Shown piece after piece: positions 14,137 through 20,399 of a DNA stretch of 20,433 nucleotides. The stretch lies in the IMG/VR virus record IMGVR_UViG_3300009059_000078, positions 1-20,433 of that record. The stretch is one strand, 5' to 3'. Source of the DNA: a virus. Both the position numbers and the translations under genes were made by a program. Positions within the stretch are counted from its first letter, which is position 1. The number at the start of each line of letters is the position of its first letter. The notes beneath the pieces are model-generated. The model made no database searches and had not been told where the DNA came from. It worked only from the letters and a program-made list of their open reading frames with translations.

Positions 14137-14466
14137 ATGCCAAACATTTTGGAAAGTCTTTTAGAGATTAAAATAGAAAACATGAAATTAGATCCCCCAG
14201 ATTTAGAAAAATATAACGAGCAATTAGAAAAGCAAATTAATGAAAAGTTTCTTTCTCCATCCAAGTTTTCACTCGAAATTGAGAATATAGTTGTTGAGGA
14301 AAAATGTAATTATATCGACGCTATTATTATGTTTTGCGAACAAAATAATATTGAAATCGAATCAGTAACTAAACTGATCTCAAAACCATTAAAAGATAGA
14401 TTAAAGTATGATGCGATGAATCTTAATTTTATGAAGAAAACTTCGAAAGCCAAATTGCCTATCTAA
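14137..14466 (+). CDS. 33: gp33, late-transcription co-activator
   Basis: 109 residues, close to the 112 of T4 gp33. The central part (SLEIENIVVEEKCNYIDAI, MFCEQNNIEIE, then a C-terminal helix) aligns with the T4 region EKMVEEFGMSYLEA / FLEENSIPE, which forms the helices bound by the RNA polymerase beta flap. In T4, gp33 links the sliding clamp to polymerase at late promoters together with gp55. Gene order 33-59-32 is the T4 order, which supports the call. Its stop overlaps the gene 59 start (TAATG). Confidence 0.8.
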   Translation: MPNILESLLEIKIENMKLDPPDLEKYNEQLEKQINEKFLSPSKFSLEIENIVVEEKCNYIDAIIMFCEQNNIEIESVTKLISKPLKDRLKYDAMNLNFMKKTSKAKLPI

Positions 14467-15053
14467 TGTCCCCCTTTGAAACTTATCAGGCATATTTGGG
14501 ACTGAAAAATCATTTCAGTAATCCCAAATATGATTACTTTAAATATAAAAAAACAAGAGCAACACTAACTTCTTTCAATAAACGCAAAGACAAATACTTC
14601 TTCGAGAAATCTTCAAGAAAATATAATGACAAAGAAATTGTAGATTTTTTAGTATCAAACTTTATAGCGGCAGACAATCCCCAGAGCATATGGATCGGGC
14701 ACATTATCAATTCTGGAGAAAGAACATACGCAGAATGGATGAAAAGACAACAGAGTTTAACCTACTTATTCAAAGAACAATCAACGGCATTATTCTCGGG
14801 AAAAGAATTAAAAAGTGTCTTCGACTGCTCGAAGGGTCATCCAATTATTCTAAAGACATTCTTAAGAAATGATATATCAATTGAGAATATGGTAATATAT
14901 GATACAATATTTTCATTTTCTAAAGAGTATGATAAAAAACTTATAGACCCTATATGGGAAATGACATCTCTTAAAATTAAAAAATATAAACCTTTTATAC
15001 ATATTGATATATTCTATTATAAAAAACTATTGCGGGACATTATTAATGAGTAA
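14466..15053 (+). CDS. 59: gp59, helicase loader
   Basis: 195 residues (T4 gp59 has 217). The segment KRKDKYFFEKSSRKYND, with IVDFLVSNFIA and IWIGHI, matches T4 gp59 around RRDKYFFQKLSEKY and AWIGDI. gp59 binds forked DNA and gp32 and loads the gp41 helicase for recombination-dependent replication. The chain is basic and helical throughout. It is coupled to gene 33 by TAATG and overlaps the next gene by 8 bp. Confidence 0.88.
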   Translation: MSPFETYQAYLGLKNHFSNPKYDYFKYKKTRATLTSFNKRKDKYFFEKSSRKYNDKEIVDFLVSNFIAADNPQSIWIGHIINSGERTYAEWMKRQQSLTYLFKEQSTALFSGKELKSVFDCSKGHPIILKTFLRNDISIENMVIYDTIFSFSKEYDKKLIDPIWEMTSLKIKKYKPFIHIDIFYYKKLLRDIINE

Positions 15054-15375
15054 TTTTTTTAATTCTGAACTGGTTCAGAAAGAACTAAAAGAAATTAATG
15101 AACTTTCAGAAACTCTTTATGAGAGACTGTTTTCATTTACTATGGGTCCTCGTGAAGAAAAAATAGAACATATTAATAAAATGACGGAACTTCTTGAAAA
15201 ACAGCAGATTATGTATACGAGAATATCATTATCTGATGATCCGGAAGCAATTGAAATCAGAGAAAATCTAAAGAAGTCAGTTGTCATTATGGGATTCGCC
15301 CAAGATACTGATATGAGTATTCTCTTTGGTAATATGAAACAAACTATTGAATCCCTTAAAAATTATCTTGACTGA
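15046..15375 (+). CDS. DUF1825 protein shared by cyanobacteria and cyanophages
   Basis: 109 residues from ATG 15046, which overlaps the end of gene 59 by 8 bp; an in-frame upstream start at 15004 lies deeper in gene 59 and is unlikely. The start SNFFNSELVQKELKEI, a long helical middle (MTELLEKQQIMYTRISLSDDPEA) and the end MSILFGNMKQTIESLKNYL resemble DUF1825, a small helical family known mainly from cyanobacteria. Function is unknown. Its place between genes 59 and 32, where T4 has nothing, suggests a link to replication or late transcription. Confidence 0.7.
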   Translation: MSNFFNSELVQKELKEINELSETLYERLFSFTMGPREEKIEHINKMTELLEKQQIMYTRISLSDDPEAIEIRENLKKSVVIMGFAQDTDMSILFGNMKQTIESLKNYLD

Positions 15376-15381
15376 TTGGTA

Positions 15382-15388
15382 ATAAATA
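15382..15388 (+). promoter_or_regulatory. Late promoter-like element upstream of the split hairpin
   Basis: ATAAATA seven bases after the DUF1825 stop. A transcript from here would contain the right arm and part or all of the left arm of the hairpin. Confidence 0.4.
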
Positions 15389-15425
15389 CAAATGCCTGAT
15401 CGGGTGACACTTTTCAGGTTAGATT

Positions 15426-15449
15426 GGAGTGCTTCGGTGCTCCTTTCTT
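15426..15449 (+). terminator. Hairpin terminator with UUCG tetraloop
   Basis: GGAGTGC (15426-15432), TTCG loop, GTGCTCC (15437-15443): a 7-bp stem with two G-U pairs on a C(UUCG)G tetraloop, then TTTCTT. It would end transcripts of the 33-59-DUF1825 unit, though the T run is short. Confidence 0.65.
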
Positions 15450-15450
15450 G

Positions 15451-15458
15451 TATAAATA
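15451..15458 (+). promoter_or_regulatory. Perfect T4 late promoter for the homing endonuclease
   Basis: TATAAATA, identical to the T4 late consensus, 24 nt before ATG 15483 and directly behind the terminator. Initiation a few bases downstream removes the left arm of the hairpin. Confidence 0.75.
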
Positions 15459-15482
15459 CTTATGTCACCCGATTAGAGAAGA

Positions 15483-16133
15483 ATGAAAAAGTATTTTTAT
15501 GTCTATTACTCTTATGAAGAGTTTGGTAATGGATATATTGGAAAAAGAGAATGTAAATGTCTTCCAGAAGAAGATATAAATTATTTTGGAAGTTTTAGAG
15601 ACAAAACTTTTAAACCAACTCAAAAAATCATTTTAGAAACTTTTGATAGCGTAGAAGATGCACTTGAGGCAGAATGTGTTCTTCACGACTTTTATGAAGT
15701 AGATAAAAATCCTCATTTTGCCAACAAAGCAAGGCAAACTTCTAAAAAGTTTTATTATATTACTCCAAGTGAAAATATGATTGGCGAAAATAACCCAGCA
15801 AAAAGACCAGAAGTTAGAAAGAAAATATCAGATTCTGCTAAAAATAGAAAAGCATCTGAAGAAACCAAAAGAAAAATGAGTAAATCACATATGGGAAGAA
15901 TATCTCCAAAAGGAATGCTTGGCAAAAAACTTACAGAAGAGCAAAGGGAGCAAATACGAGAAAGAAAAGTAGCAAGAGATAATAAAACTTGGGTAATGAA
16001 AGATCCGGAAGGAAAAATACATACCGCAAATAATCTCAAATATTTTTGCGAACAAAATAATCTCACCGATTCAGCTATGCATCATGTAATTTGTGGTAAA
16101 AGAAATCACCATAAAGGTTGGACGAGGGCTTGA
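15483..16133 (+). CDS. GIY-YIG homing endonuclease with NUMOD motifs
   Basis: 216 residues. The N-terminal GIY-YIG domain has YVYYSY (6-11), GYIG (17-20) and the catalytic-type R22, with a Glu in ALEAECVLHDF (60-70) as the metal ligand. The middle (about 100-160) is rich in Lys/Arg, with NUMOD3-like DNA-binding repeats (KKISDSAKNRKAS, KRKMSKSHMG). The C-terminus (WVMKDPEG, NNLKYFCEQN, HHKGWTRA) is a helix-turn-helix-like NUMOD1/IENR-type domain. It is a free-standing mobile gene inserted between the DUF1825 gene and gene 32, which in T4 directly follows 59. Expression is probably restricted to late infection by the hairpin and late promoter ahead of it. It looks intact. Confidence 0.85.
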   Translation: MKKYFYVYYSYEEFGNGYIGKRECKCLPEEDINYFGSFRDKTFKPTQKIILETFDSVEDALEAECVLHDFYEVDKNPHFANKARQTSKKFYYITPSENMIGENNPAKRPEVRKKISDSAKNRKASEETKRKMSKSHMGRISPKGMLGKKLTEEQREQIRERKVARDNKTWVMKDPEGKIHTANNLKYFCEQNNLTDSAMHHVICGKRNHHKGWTRA

Positions 16134-16158
16134 CATCCCTTTATAAATCTTCTATAAT
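16130..16158 (+). promoter_or_regulatory. Consensus sigma70-type promoter for gene 32
   Basis: TTGACA (16130-16135), a 17-bp spacer and TATAAT (16153-16158). The -35 box includes the endonuclease stop codon. It gives gene 32 its own early promoter with a leader of roughly 37 nt. Confidence 0.85.
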
Positions 16159-16177
16159 AAAGATGTCATAAAAACAA

Positions 16178-16201
16178 ATCCAATTTATCCAAAAAATCCA
16201 A
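16178..16201 (+). promoter_or_regulatory. Phased ATCCAA repeats in the gene 32 leader (putative operator)
   Basis: ATCCAA occurs at 16178, 16187 and 16196, an exact 9-nt period running up to the start codon at 16202. The leader from about 16167 to the ATG has no G, so no Shine-Dalgarno and little structure. T4 gp32 represses its own mRNA by cooperative binding to an unstructured leader; this could be the equivalent site. Confidence 0.5.
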
Positions 16202-17113
16202 ATGTCATTTGCAAATCTTAAAAAACAATCCAAACTAGGTTCTTTAACTGAAAAACTAGTTAAAGAAGTTCAAAAAATGAATAATAGTAGTAGTTCGGGG
16301 GATGAGCGTTTCTGGAAACTCGAATGCGACAAAGCAAATAATGGTTATGCGGTAATTCGCTTTCTTCCTGCTCCTGATGGAGAAGACCTGCCGTTTGTAA
16401 AACTTTATAGTCACGCATTTCAGGGAACCGGAGGTTGGTATATTGAAAATAGTAGGACTACTATTGGAGAAAAAGATCCAGTTTCGGAATATAATTCTGA
16501 ACTTTGGAATAATGGAACTGACGCTGGTAAAGAAATTGCTCGCAAACAGAAGCGCAAACTGACGTATATTTCCAACATTTATGTCGTAAAAGACCCCGCT
16601 AATCCAGAAAACGAAGGTGGTGTTTTTCTGTATAAGTTCGGCAAAAAAATCTTTGACAAACTTACTGCGGCGATGCAACCTGAGTTTGAGGATGAGGAAT
16701 CAATTGACCCATTTGACTTCTGGAAAGGTGCTAACTTTAAACTGAAGGCAAAGAATGTTGCCGGATATCGTAACTATGATTCGAGTGAGTTTGCTGTTCC
16801 TGGACCTCTTCTGGATGATGATGATGCTCTGGAGGCACTATGGAAGAAGCAGAACTCTCTCGCTGAACTTGTTGCCCCAAGTCAGTTTAAGTCTTATGAA
16901 GAACTGAAGACTCGTCTTGATTCTGTTCTTGGAACTAAAGGTTCTCGTCGTACTGATGAAGAAGTTAATGATGAGGATGACTATCGTGGTTCGGCACCAT
17001 CACTCACCGAGGATCTTCGTGGAGAACTCAATAGTCTAAAATCATCTCGCTCTGTTGCGGTTGATGATGAGGATTTTGACGAATTGTCATATTTCGCAAA
17101 ATTAGCAGAATAG
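16202..17113 (+). CDS. 32: gp32, single-stranded DNA-binding protein
   Basis: 303 residues (T4 has 301). The N-terminal basic stretch KQSKLGSLT (8-16) corresponds to the LAST motif for cooperativity. FWKLECDKANNGYAVIRFLP (37-56), GGWYIENS, YISNIYVVKDP, NEGGVFLYKFGKKIFDKL and FDFWKGANFKLKAK match the OB-fold core. An acidic C-terminal tail, used for protein contacts, ends the chain. The T4 zinc ligands (one His, three Cys) are reduced to H71; the three Cys positions read S84, D92 and S95, and the only Cys in the protein is C42. It coats ssDNA in replication and repair and works with gp59. A terminator follows directly. Confidence 0.93.
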   Translation: MSFANLKKQSKLGSLTEKLVKEVQKMNNSSSSGDERFWKLECDKANNGYAVIRFLPAPDGEDLPFVKLYSHAFQGTGGWYIENSRTTIGEKDPVSEYNSELWNNGTDAGKEIARKQKRKLTYISNIYVVKDPANPENEGGVFLYKFGKKIFDKLTAAMQPEFEDEESIDPFDFWKGANFKLKAKNVAGYRNYDSSEFAVPGPLLDDDDALEALWKKQNSLAELVAPSQFKSYEELKTRLDSVLGTKGSRRTDEEVNDEDDYRGSAPSLTEDLRGELNSLKSSRSVAVDDEDFDELSYFAKLAE

Positions 17114-17120
17114 TTTAGTA

Positions 17121-17145
17121 AAGGGGAGATTTCTCCCCTTTTTTT
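17121..17145 (+). terminator. Terminator after gene 32, shared with convergent gene 53
   Basis: AAGGGGAG / CTCCCCTT with a 4-nt loop, then a T run to 17145. The stop codon of the minus-strand gene 53 (17144-17146) lies in the T run. In the reverse direction the stem is followed by only three T (TTTACT), so leftward termination is probably weaker. Confidence 0.85.
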
Positions 17146-17791
17146 ATGGCATCGTGACTCTTGTATTCTCGGTGCGAATTAATTTTTTATTAATATATTG
17201 AGAAGACTTTTCATAATACATAATCTTTTTCATATCATTTAGATATTGTTGTAAATAATCCGTTCTTAAAAGATAGATTGTCCTATTTGCCTCATTTTTT
17301 CTAGTTTGATATACATAATTACTAATCCCAACAACCGGATTTAATGTTGCCAAGTAATCATTTGGTTTTGGAATAGTAAAGTTAGAATCAACAATCTTAC
17401 CAGATGGAAGTATAAGTCGTCCATTAGAATCTTTGACTTCTGTGGTTTCATAATGATGTATGGCATTTAGGTCATTTCCATAAACTTCTTCCGCATATGT
17501 GTATAAGTCTTTATTAGAAAGAGGCCATTCATCTCTGACATTTATAATACCTGCGGTCAATAAAACAACCCAGTCATAATCTGCTTTTCCATAAACTTCT
17601 TCGGCAACAGTATCGGGTCTTGCTCCTTCTGGAATCTGATACTTATTAAACAGAGTAAAAACATTTTTTAAGTCATCACGAAGTTTTATACGACGAAATA
17701 AATTCTTTGCCCTTACATAATTCTGTGAGGAATTACTATCGGCAAAAGGTGATTGATACTCTAAATCTGGAAGCTCTCTAAAATAAGACAT
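17144..17791 (-). CDS. 53: gp53, baseplate wedge protein
   Basis: 215 residues (T4 gp53 has 196). The start MSYFRELPDLEYQSP, then RAKNLFRRIKLRD, and the region DTVAEEVYGKADYDWVVLL with INVRDEWPLS are typical of the gp53 family in T4-like cyanophages. gp53 is an inner baseplate wedge component that helps join wedges around the hub. It is last in the leftward operon, one base after the gene 48 stop. It ends in the bidirectional terminator facing gene 32. Confidence 0.82.
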   Translation of the reverse strand: MSYFRELPDLEYQSPFADSNSSQNYVRAKNLFRRIKLRDDLKNVFTLFNKYQIPEGARPDTVAEEVYGKADYDWVVLLTAGIINVRDEWPLSNKDLYTYAEEVYGNDLNAIHHYETTEVKDSNGRLILPSGKIVDSNFTIPKPNDYLATLNPVVGISNYVYQTRKNEANRTIYLLRTDYLQQYLNDMKKIMYYEKSSQYINKKLIRTENTRVTMP

Positions 17792-17792
17792 A

Positions 17793-18770
17793 TCAGTAAC
17801 CTACTGCTTGAAGACCAACACTACTATTATAATCTTCATTATAAATTGGATTGAGTTCGGTAAAACTAAGAGACAATTTCATATGAACCGGAGTTTTATC
17901 CGCATAAGTCGCATATGAACCAGAACCCGTATAATTCATACCCATACTTGTCAAAGCACAGGGTTTAAATTTGTTTAGATAAGGATGCTCCTGACTTCCA
18001 CTCTTATATTTTAGGAGGAAAACATTCGGCGCTTTAATGAATAATCCAGCCCCTTCAGTATTACTGCCAGTTCTAGGTGCCATAGATTGCTTAAAGACTC
18101 TTATAATTTCTTTAACGACATTAGATTCTTTTTCGTCTCTTGGAGCAAAATCAAAATCAAATTGAAAAGTCCTTAGATTGACACCACTGAAAAGTAATTC
18201 TAGATTTGGATTTAAAACTTGACCCGTTGCTCTTGATATAAGTGATTCTGGAGATACGTTTGCCCCTAATGTGTTTATTAACTCTGCGCTAAAATAACTC
18301 GTAACTAAATCTTGTCCCCCACCTTGGATTGCAACATTCTTTGCGGTTGTTCCCATAGATTTAAAAGCATCAATAATACCTTTTCCCAAATTACTACTTG
18401 TAAGAACATTTCCTATGTTCGTTACTCCTGCAGCTTGAAGAGCATTTAAACTATCTCCATTACCCCAATCAACTTGATTTGTATCTCCAATATTTGATGG
18501 TATTGGTAGTTGTATTGTTTGTTTTGCTTTTTGATTAGATTGTTGTATTGCTTCTGTTTGAGATCTTAATTTAAGATTATCTTGCCCCAATGTTAATTTA
18601 TTGGCAACATACTCAATCACACCTATTTCTAGGTAATCATCATTTTTTCCAATACTTTTCTGTGGATATCTAAGAGGTGCCACAGACGAGGAAAGTTTTG
18701 CAGAAGCAGACGCCGCAATTCTTTCCGCATTTGGCGATAAACTTGCTGATACGTTAAATCCGTTTACCAT
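17793..18770 (-). CDS. 48: gp48, tail tube/baseplate cap protein
   Basis: 325 residues (T4 gp48 has 364). An Ala/Ser-rich N-terminus is followed by a helical middle, and then the conserved C-terminal tube-like domain: LRTFQFDFDFAPRDEKES, FIKAPNVFLLKYKSG, LNKFKPCALTSMGMNYTG, and TPVHMKLSLSFTELNPI. These match gp48 of T4-like cyanophages. gp48 sits on the baseplate hub and, with gp54, starts tail tube growth. A late promoter-like element precedes it, and gene 53 follows after one base. Confidence 0.78.
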   Translation of the reverse strand: MVNGFNVSASLSPNAERIAASASAKLSSSVAPLRYPQKSIGKNDDYLEIGVIEYVANKLTLGQDNLKLRSQTEAIQQSNQKAKQTIQLPIPSNIGDTNQVDWGNGDSLNALQAAGVTNIGNVLTSSNLGKGIIDAFKSMGTTAKNVAIQGGGQDLVTSYFSAELINTLGANVSPESLISRATGQVLNPNLELLFSGVNLRTFQFDFDFAPRDEKESNVVKEIIRVFKQSMAPRTGSNTEGAGLFIKAPNVFLLKYKSGSQEHPYLNKFKPCALTSMGMNYTGSGSYATYADKTPVHMKLSLSFTELNPIYNEDYNSSVGLQAVGY

Positions 18771-18779
18771 TTATCTTTT

Positions 18780-19127
18780 TTAGTTATTTATCTTGATTTG
18801 TCCGAAAGGCATTCTTCTTAAATCACCAAGCTCATTTTTATTCACAATATGTAGAGGTCCAATCACTTCCTCAAGAGTATATTGTCGTTTTTCCCCCCAG
18901 TGGAAGTTAATACCACTAAATCCCCAAGAATAAACATTTGTAACGGCAACCAACGGATTTGCATCATATCTTATACCCGGTGTCTTTGGTTTATAAACAA
19001 AAGTATAGATATTACCTGCTTCTGGAGAACCGGTGGTTTGTTTTAATACATCAAGTATCTCCAACATTAAATCATCGGCATCTTCTGTTCCATATAATTT
19101 TTTAAGTAGGGGTTTGATGCGGTTCAT
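18780..19127 (-). CDS. Conserved hypothetical protein between genes 4 and 48
   Basis: 115 residues. A helical N-terminal part (RIKPLLKKLYG, DDLMLEILDVLKQ) is followed by a beta-rich part (NIYTFVYKPKTPGIRYDANPL, SWGFSGINFHWGEKRQYTLEEV). I associate the YDANPL/WGF/HWG pattern with a cyanophage protein in this position, but no function is known. It overlaps the gene 4 stop (ATGA) and ends nine bases before gene 48, so a structural or assembly role in head or baseplate is likely by context only. Confidence 0.65.
   Translation of the reverse strand: MNRIKPLLKKLYGTEDADDLMLEILDVLKQTTGSPEAGNIYTFVYKPKTPGIRYDANPLVAVTNVYSWGFSGINFHWGEKRQYTLEEVIGPLHIVNKNELGDLRRMPFGQIKINN
18785..18791 (-). promoter_or_regulatory. 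Late promoter-like element before gene 48
   Basis: ATAAATA on the minus strand, 14 nt before the gene 48 ATG and inside the end of the upstream 115-residue gene. It could give separate late transcription of 48-53. Confidence 0.45.
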
Positions 19128-19567
19128 TTTTTGGAAATCCCCAATTCATTTTCCGTGAGAACTCTAAAGGTCCATCCTTTGTCCTTACAATATTCTCTTG
19201 CTGCTTCCCATTTTGATTGGTTCTTGGCATACTCATATGCTTCATAGATGTATCCTTTGGTCTGCCTTTTTGGTTTTGGTGGTGGCATCGTTTGCTTATA
19301 AGGTTTAATCTCAATCAAATATTTTTTAATGCTTCCATCTGGTTCCTTGACTTTTATATAAGCATCGGGAAAATATCTATGAACTTTACCATCTATCGGG
19401 GAACGATAAGGAATGGCAAGTTCTTCGGAGGCATATTCTAAAATATTTTCATTCGTATCACAATATTTGAGAAACTTCAGTTCCCACAGAGACCGGTAGA
19501 TAATATTTGTCGGGTCTCCAACATACTTTTCCGGAAATGATGGTTTAAACTTTCCCTTATAAGACAT
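19124..19567 (-). CDS. 4: gp4, head completion nuclease-like protein
   Basis: 147 residues (T4 gp4 has 150). IIYRSLWELKFLKYCD, ASEELAIPYRSPIDGKVHRYFPDAYI and YLIEIKP match T4 gp4 and the TnsA-like PD-(D/E)XK fold, with E29, D68, E86 and K88 as probable catalytic residues. In T4, gp4 finishes the packaged head before tail joining. The basic segment PPPKPKRQTKG could contact DNA. It is first in the leftward operon 4 - 115-residue gene - 48 - 53, behind the minus-strand late promoter at 19601-19607. The nuclease role in completion is inference. Confidence 0.85.
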   Translation of the reverse strand: MSYKGKFKPSFPEKYVGDPTNIIYRSLWELKFLKYCDTNENILEYASEELAIPYRSPIDGKVHRYFPDAYIKVKEPDGSIKKYLIEIKPYKQTMPPPKPKRQTKGYIYEAYEYAKNQSKWEAAREYCKDKGWTFRVLTENELGISKK

Positions 19568-19574
19568 CTAAATA
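19568..19574 (+). promoter_or_regulatory. Rightward late promoter for gene 54
   Basis: CTAAATA directly beside the gene 4 start codon, 34 nt before the GTG at 19609. It points toward and through the opposing late promoter. Confidence 0.6.
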
Positions 19575-19600
19575 CTTATACTATTAAGACTCATAAAAGG

Positions 19601-19607
19601 TATTTAG
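19601..19607 (-). promoter_or_regulatory. Leftward late promoter for the gene 4 operon
   Basis: TATTTAG on the plus strand, i.e. CTAAATA on the minus strand, 33 nt before the gene 4 ATG. It ends one base before the gene 54 GTG start at 19609. Confidence 0.6.
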
Positions 19608-19608
19608 A

Positions 19609-20367
19609 GTGCCTAGTATCCGCAGAATATCCGACTTTAAACCACTCTTTACGAATCTCGCCCAGAGCTCACACTTTCAGGTTGTGTTTGGTGGTCTGCC
19701 CGGTCCACTTTTATCGCATCTTGCGATAAGAGGTGTTGACCCATTATTTATTAGTAATGAAGCCGGATTACTTTGTTTTTCGGCATCACTACCCGGAACT
19801 TCTTTGGCAACTGCCGAGGTTACAAATAATTATACCGGGGTAAATGAAAGAGTCGCTCATCGTAGAATCTTTACAGAAATCGGTCTAGAATTTTATGTGG
19901 ATAGTGATTATAAAACTTTAAAATTTATAGAGCACTGGATGGAATTTATTTCCAGTGGGTCTAATGAGAATCCATCCGTTGACGGTTACTATTTTAGGAT
20001 GAGATATCCAAAGGACTATAAGAGCAATATGACTAAAATTATTAAATTTGACCGAGATTATAACGCAGAAATTGAATATAATTTCTTTGGACTTTTTCCA
20101 CTTTCTTTGAGTTCTATACCAGTTCAGTATAGTGGTTCTGATGTATTAAAAGTAAATGCAACATTTAATTATGAACGATATGTTTGTGGCAGAACATTAA
20201 GTTTGGATTTTATACAAAATAATGACAATAATAAACTTTTCAATAGTGATACTGGCGAATCTAATACTCAAAGAGTTGTTTATAGACCCGGTTCCACACT
20301 TGGAGAAAGTGGTGTAAGGGGTGTTATTCTTACTCCAGGAAATGTAAATCCAAGAATTGTAACATAA
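19609..20367 (+). CDS. 54: gp54-like baseplate tail-tube initiator
   Basis: 252 residues from GTG 19609, with AAAAGG eight bases upstream. The fold reads as tail-tube-like: SHFQVVFGGLP, LCFSASLPGTSLATAEV, then RRIFTEIGLEFYVDSDYKTL, WMEFISSGS, FRMRYPKDYK, and FFGLFPLSLSSIPV with a final strand LKVNATFNYERYV. This set is found in gp19/gp54-type proteins, and the location beside 48 and 53 favours gp54, which starts the tube on the baseplate. It is shorter than T4 gp54 (320). An alternative would be another tube-like baseplate protein. Confidence 0.6.
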   Translation: MPSIRRISDFKPLFTNLAQSSHFQVVFGGLPGPLLSHLAIRGVDPLFISNEAGLLCFSASLPGTSLATAEVTNNYTGVNERVAHRRIFTEIGLEFYVDSDYKTLKFIEHWMEFISSGSNENPSVDGYYFRMRYPKDYKSNMTKIIKFDRDYNAEIEYNFFGLFPLSLSSIPVQYSGSDVLKVNATFNYERYVCGRTLSLDFIQNNDNNKLFNSDTGESNTQRVVYRPGSTLGESGVRGVILTPGNVNPRIVT

Positions 20368-20370
20368 ATA
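20364..20370 (+). promoter_or_regulatory. Late promoter-like element overlapping the gene 54 stop
   Basis: ATAAATA with the TAA stop inside it, 29 nt before the ATG at 20400. A second candidate TTAAATA lies at 20391-20397 but is too close to the ATG. Confidence 0.45.
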
Positions 20371-20399
20371 AGTTTATCTGAACTTTATAATTAAATAAA

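Larger units (their letters stand above)
15396..15476 (+). promoter_or_regulatory. Split inverted repeat masking the homing endonuclease ribosome site
   Basis: Left arm 15396-15409 (core ATCGGGTGACA) pairs with right arm 15463-15476 (core TGTCACCCGAT): 14 bp including one G-U. The right arm runs into the AGAGAAG before ATG 15483. Between the arms lie a UUCG terminator hairpin and a perfect late promoter, so only transcripts begun upstream carry both arms. Confidence 0.7.

Noticed and set aside
15392-15517. 41-residue frame from ATG 15392 spanning the split hairpin
   Set aside because: It runs through the terminator and promoter into the endonuclease gene in another frame, with no ribosome site; a leader peptide cannot be excluded but is unsupported.
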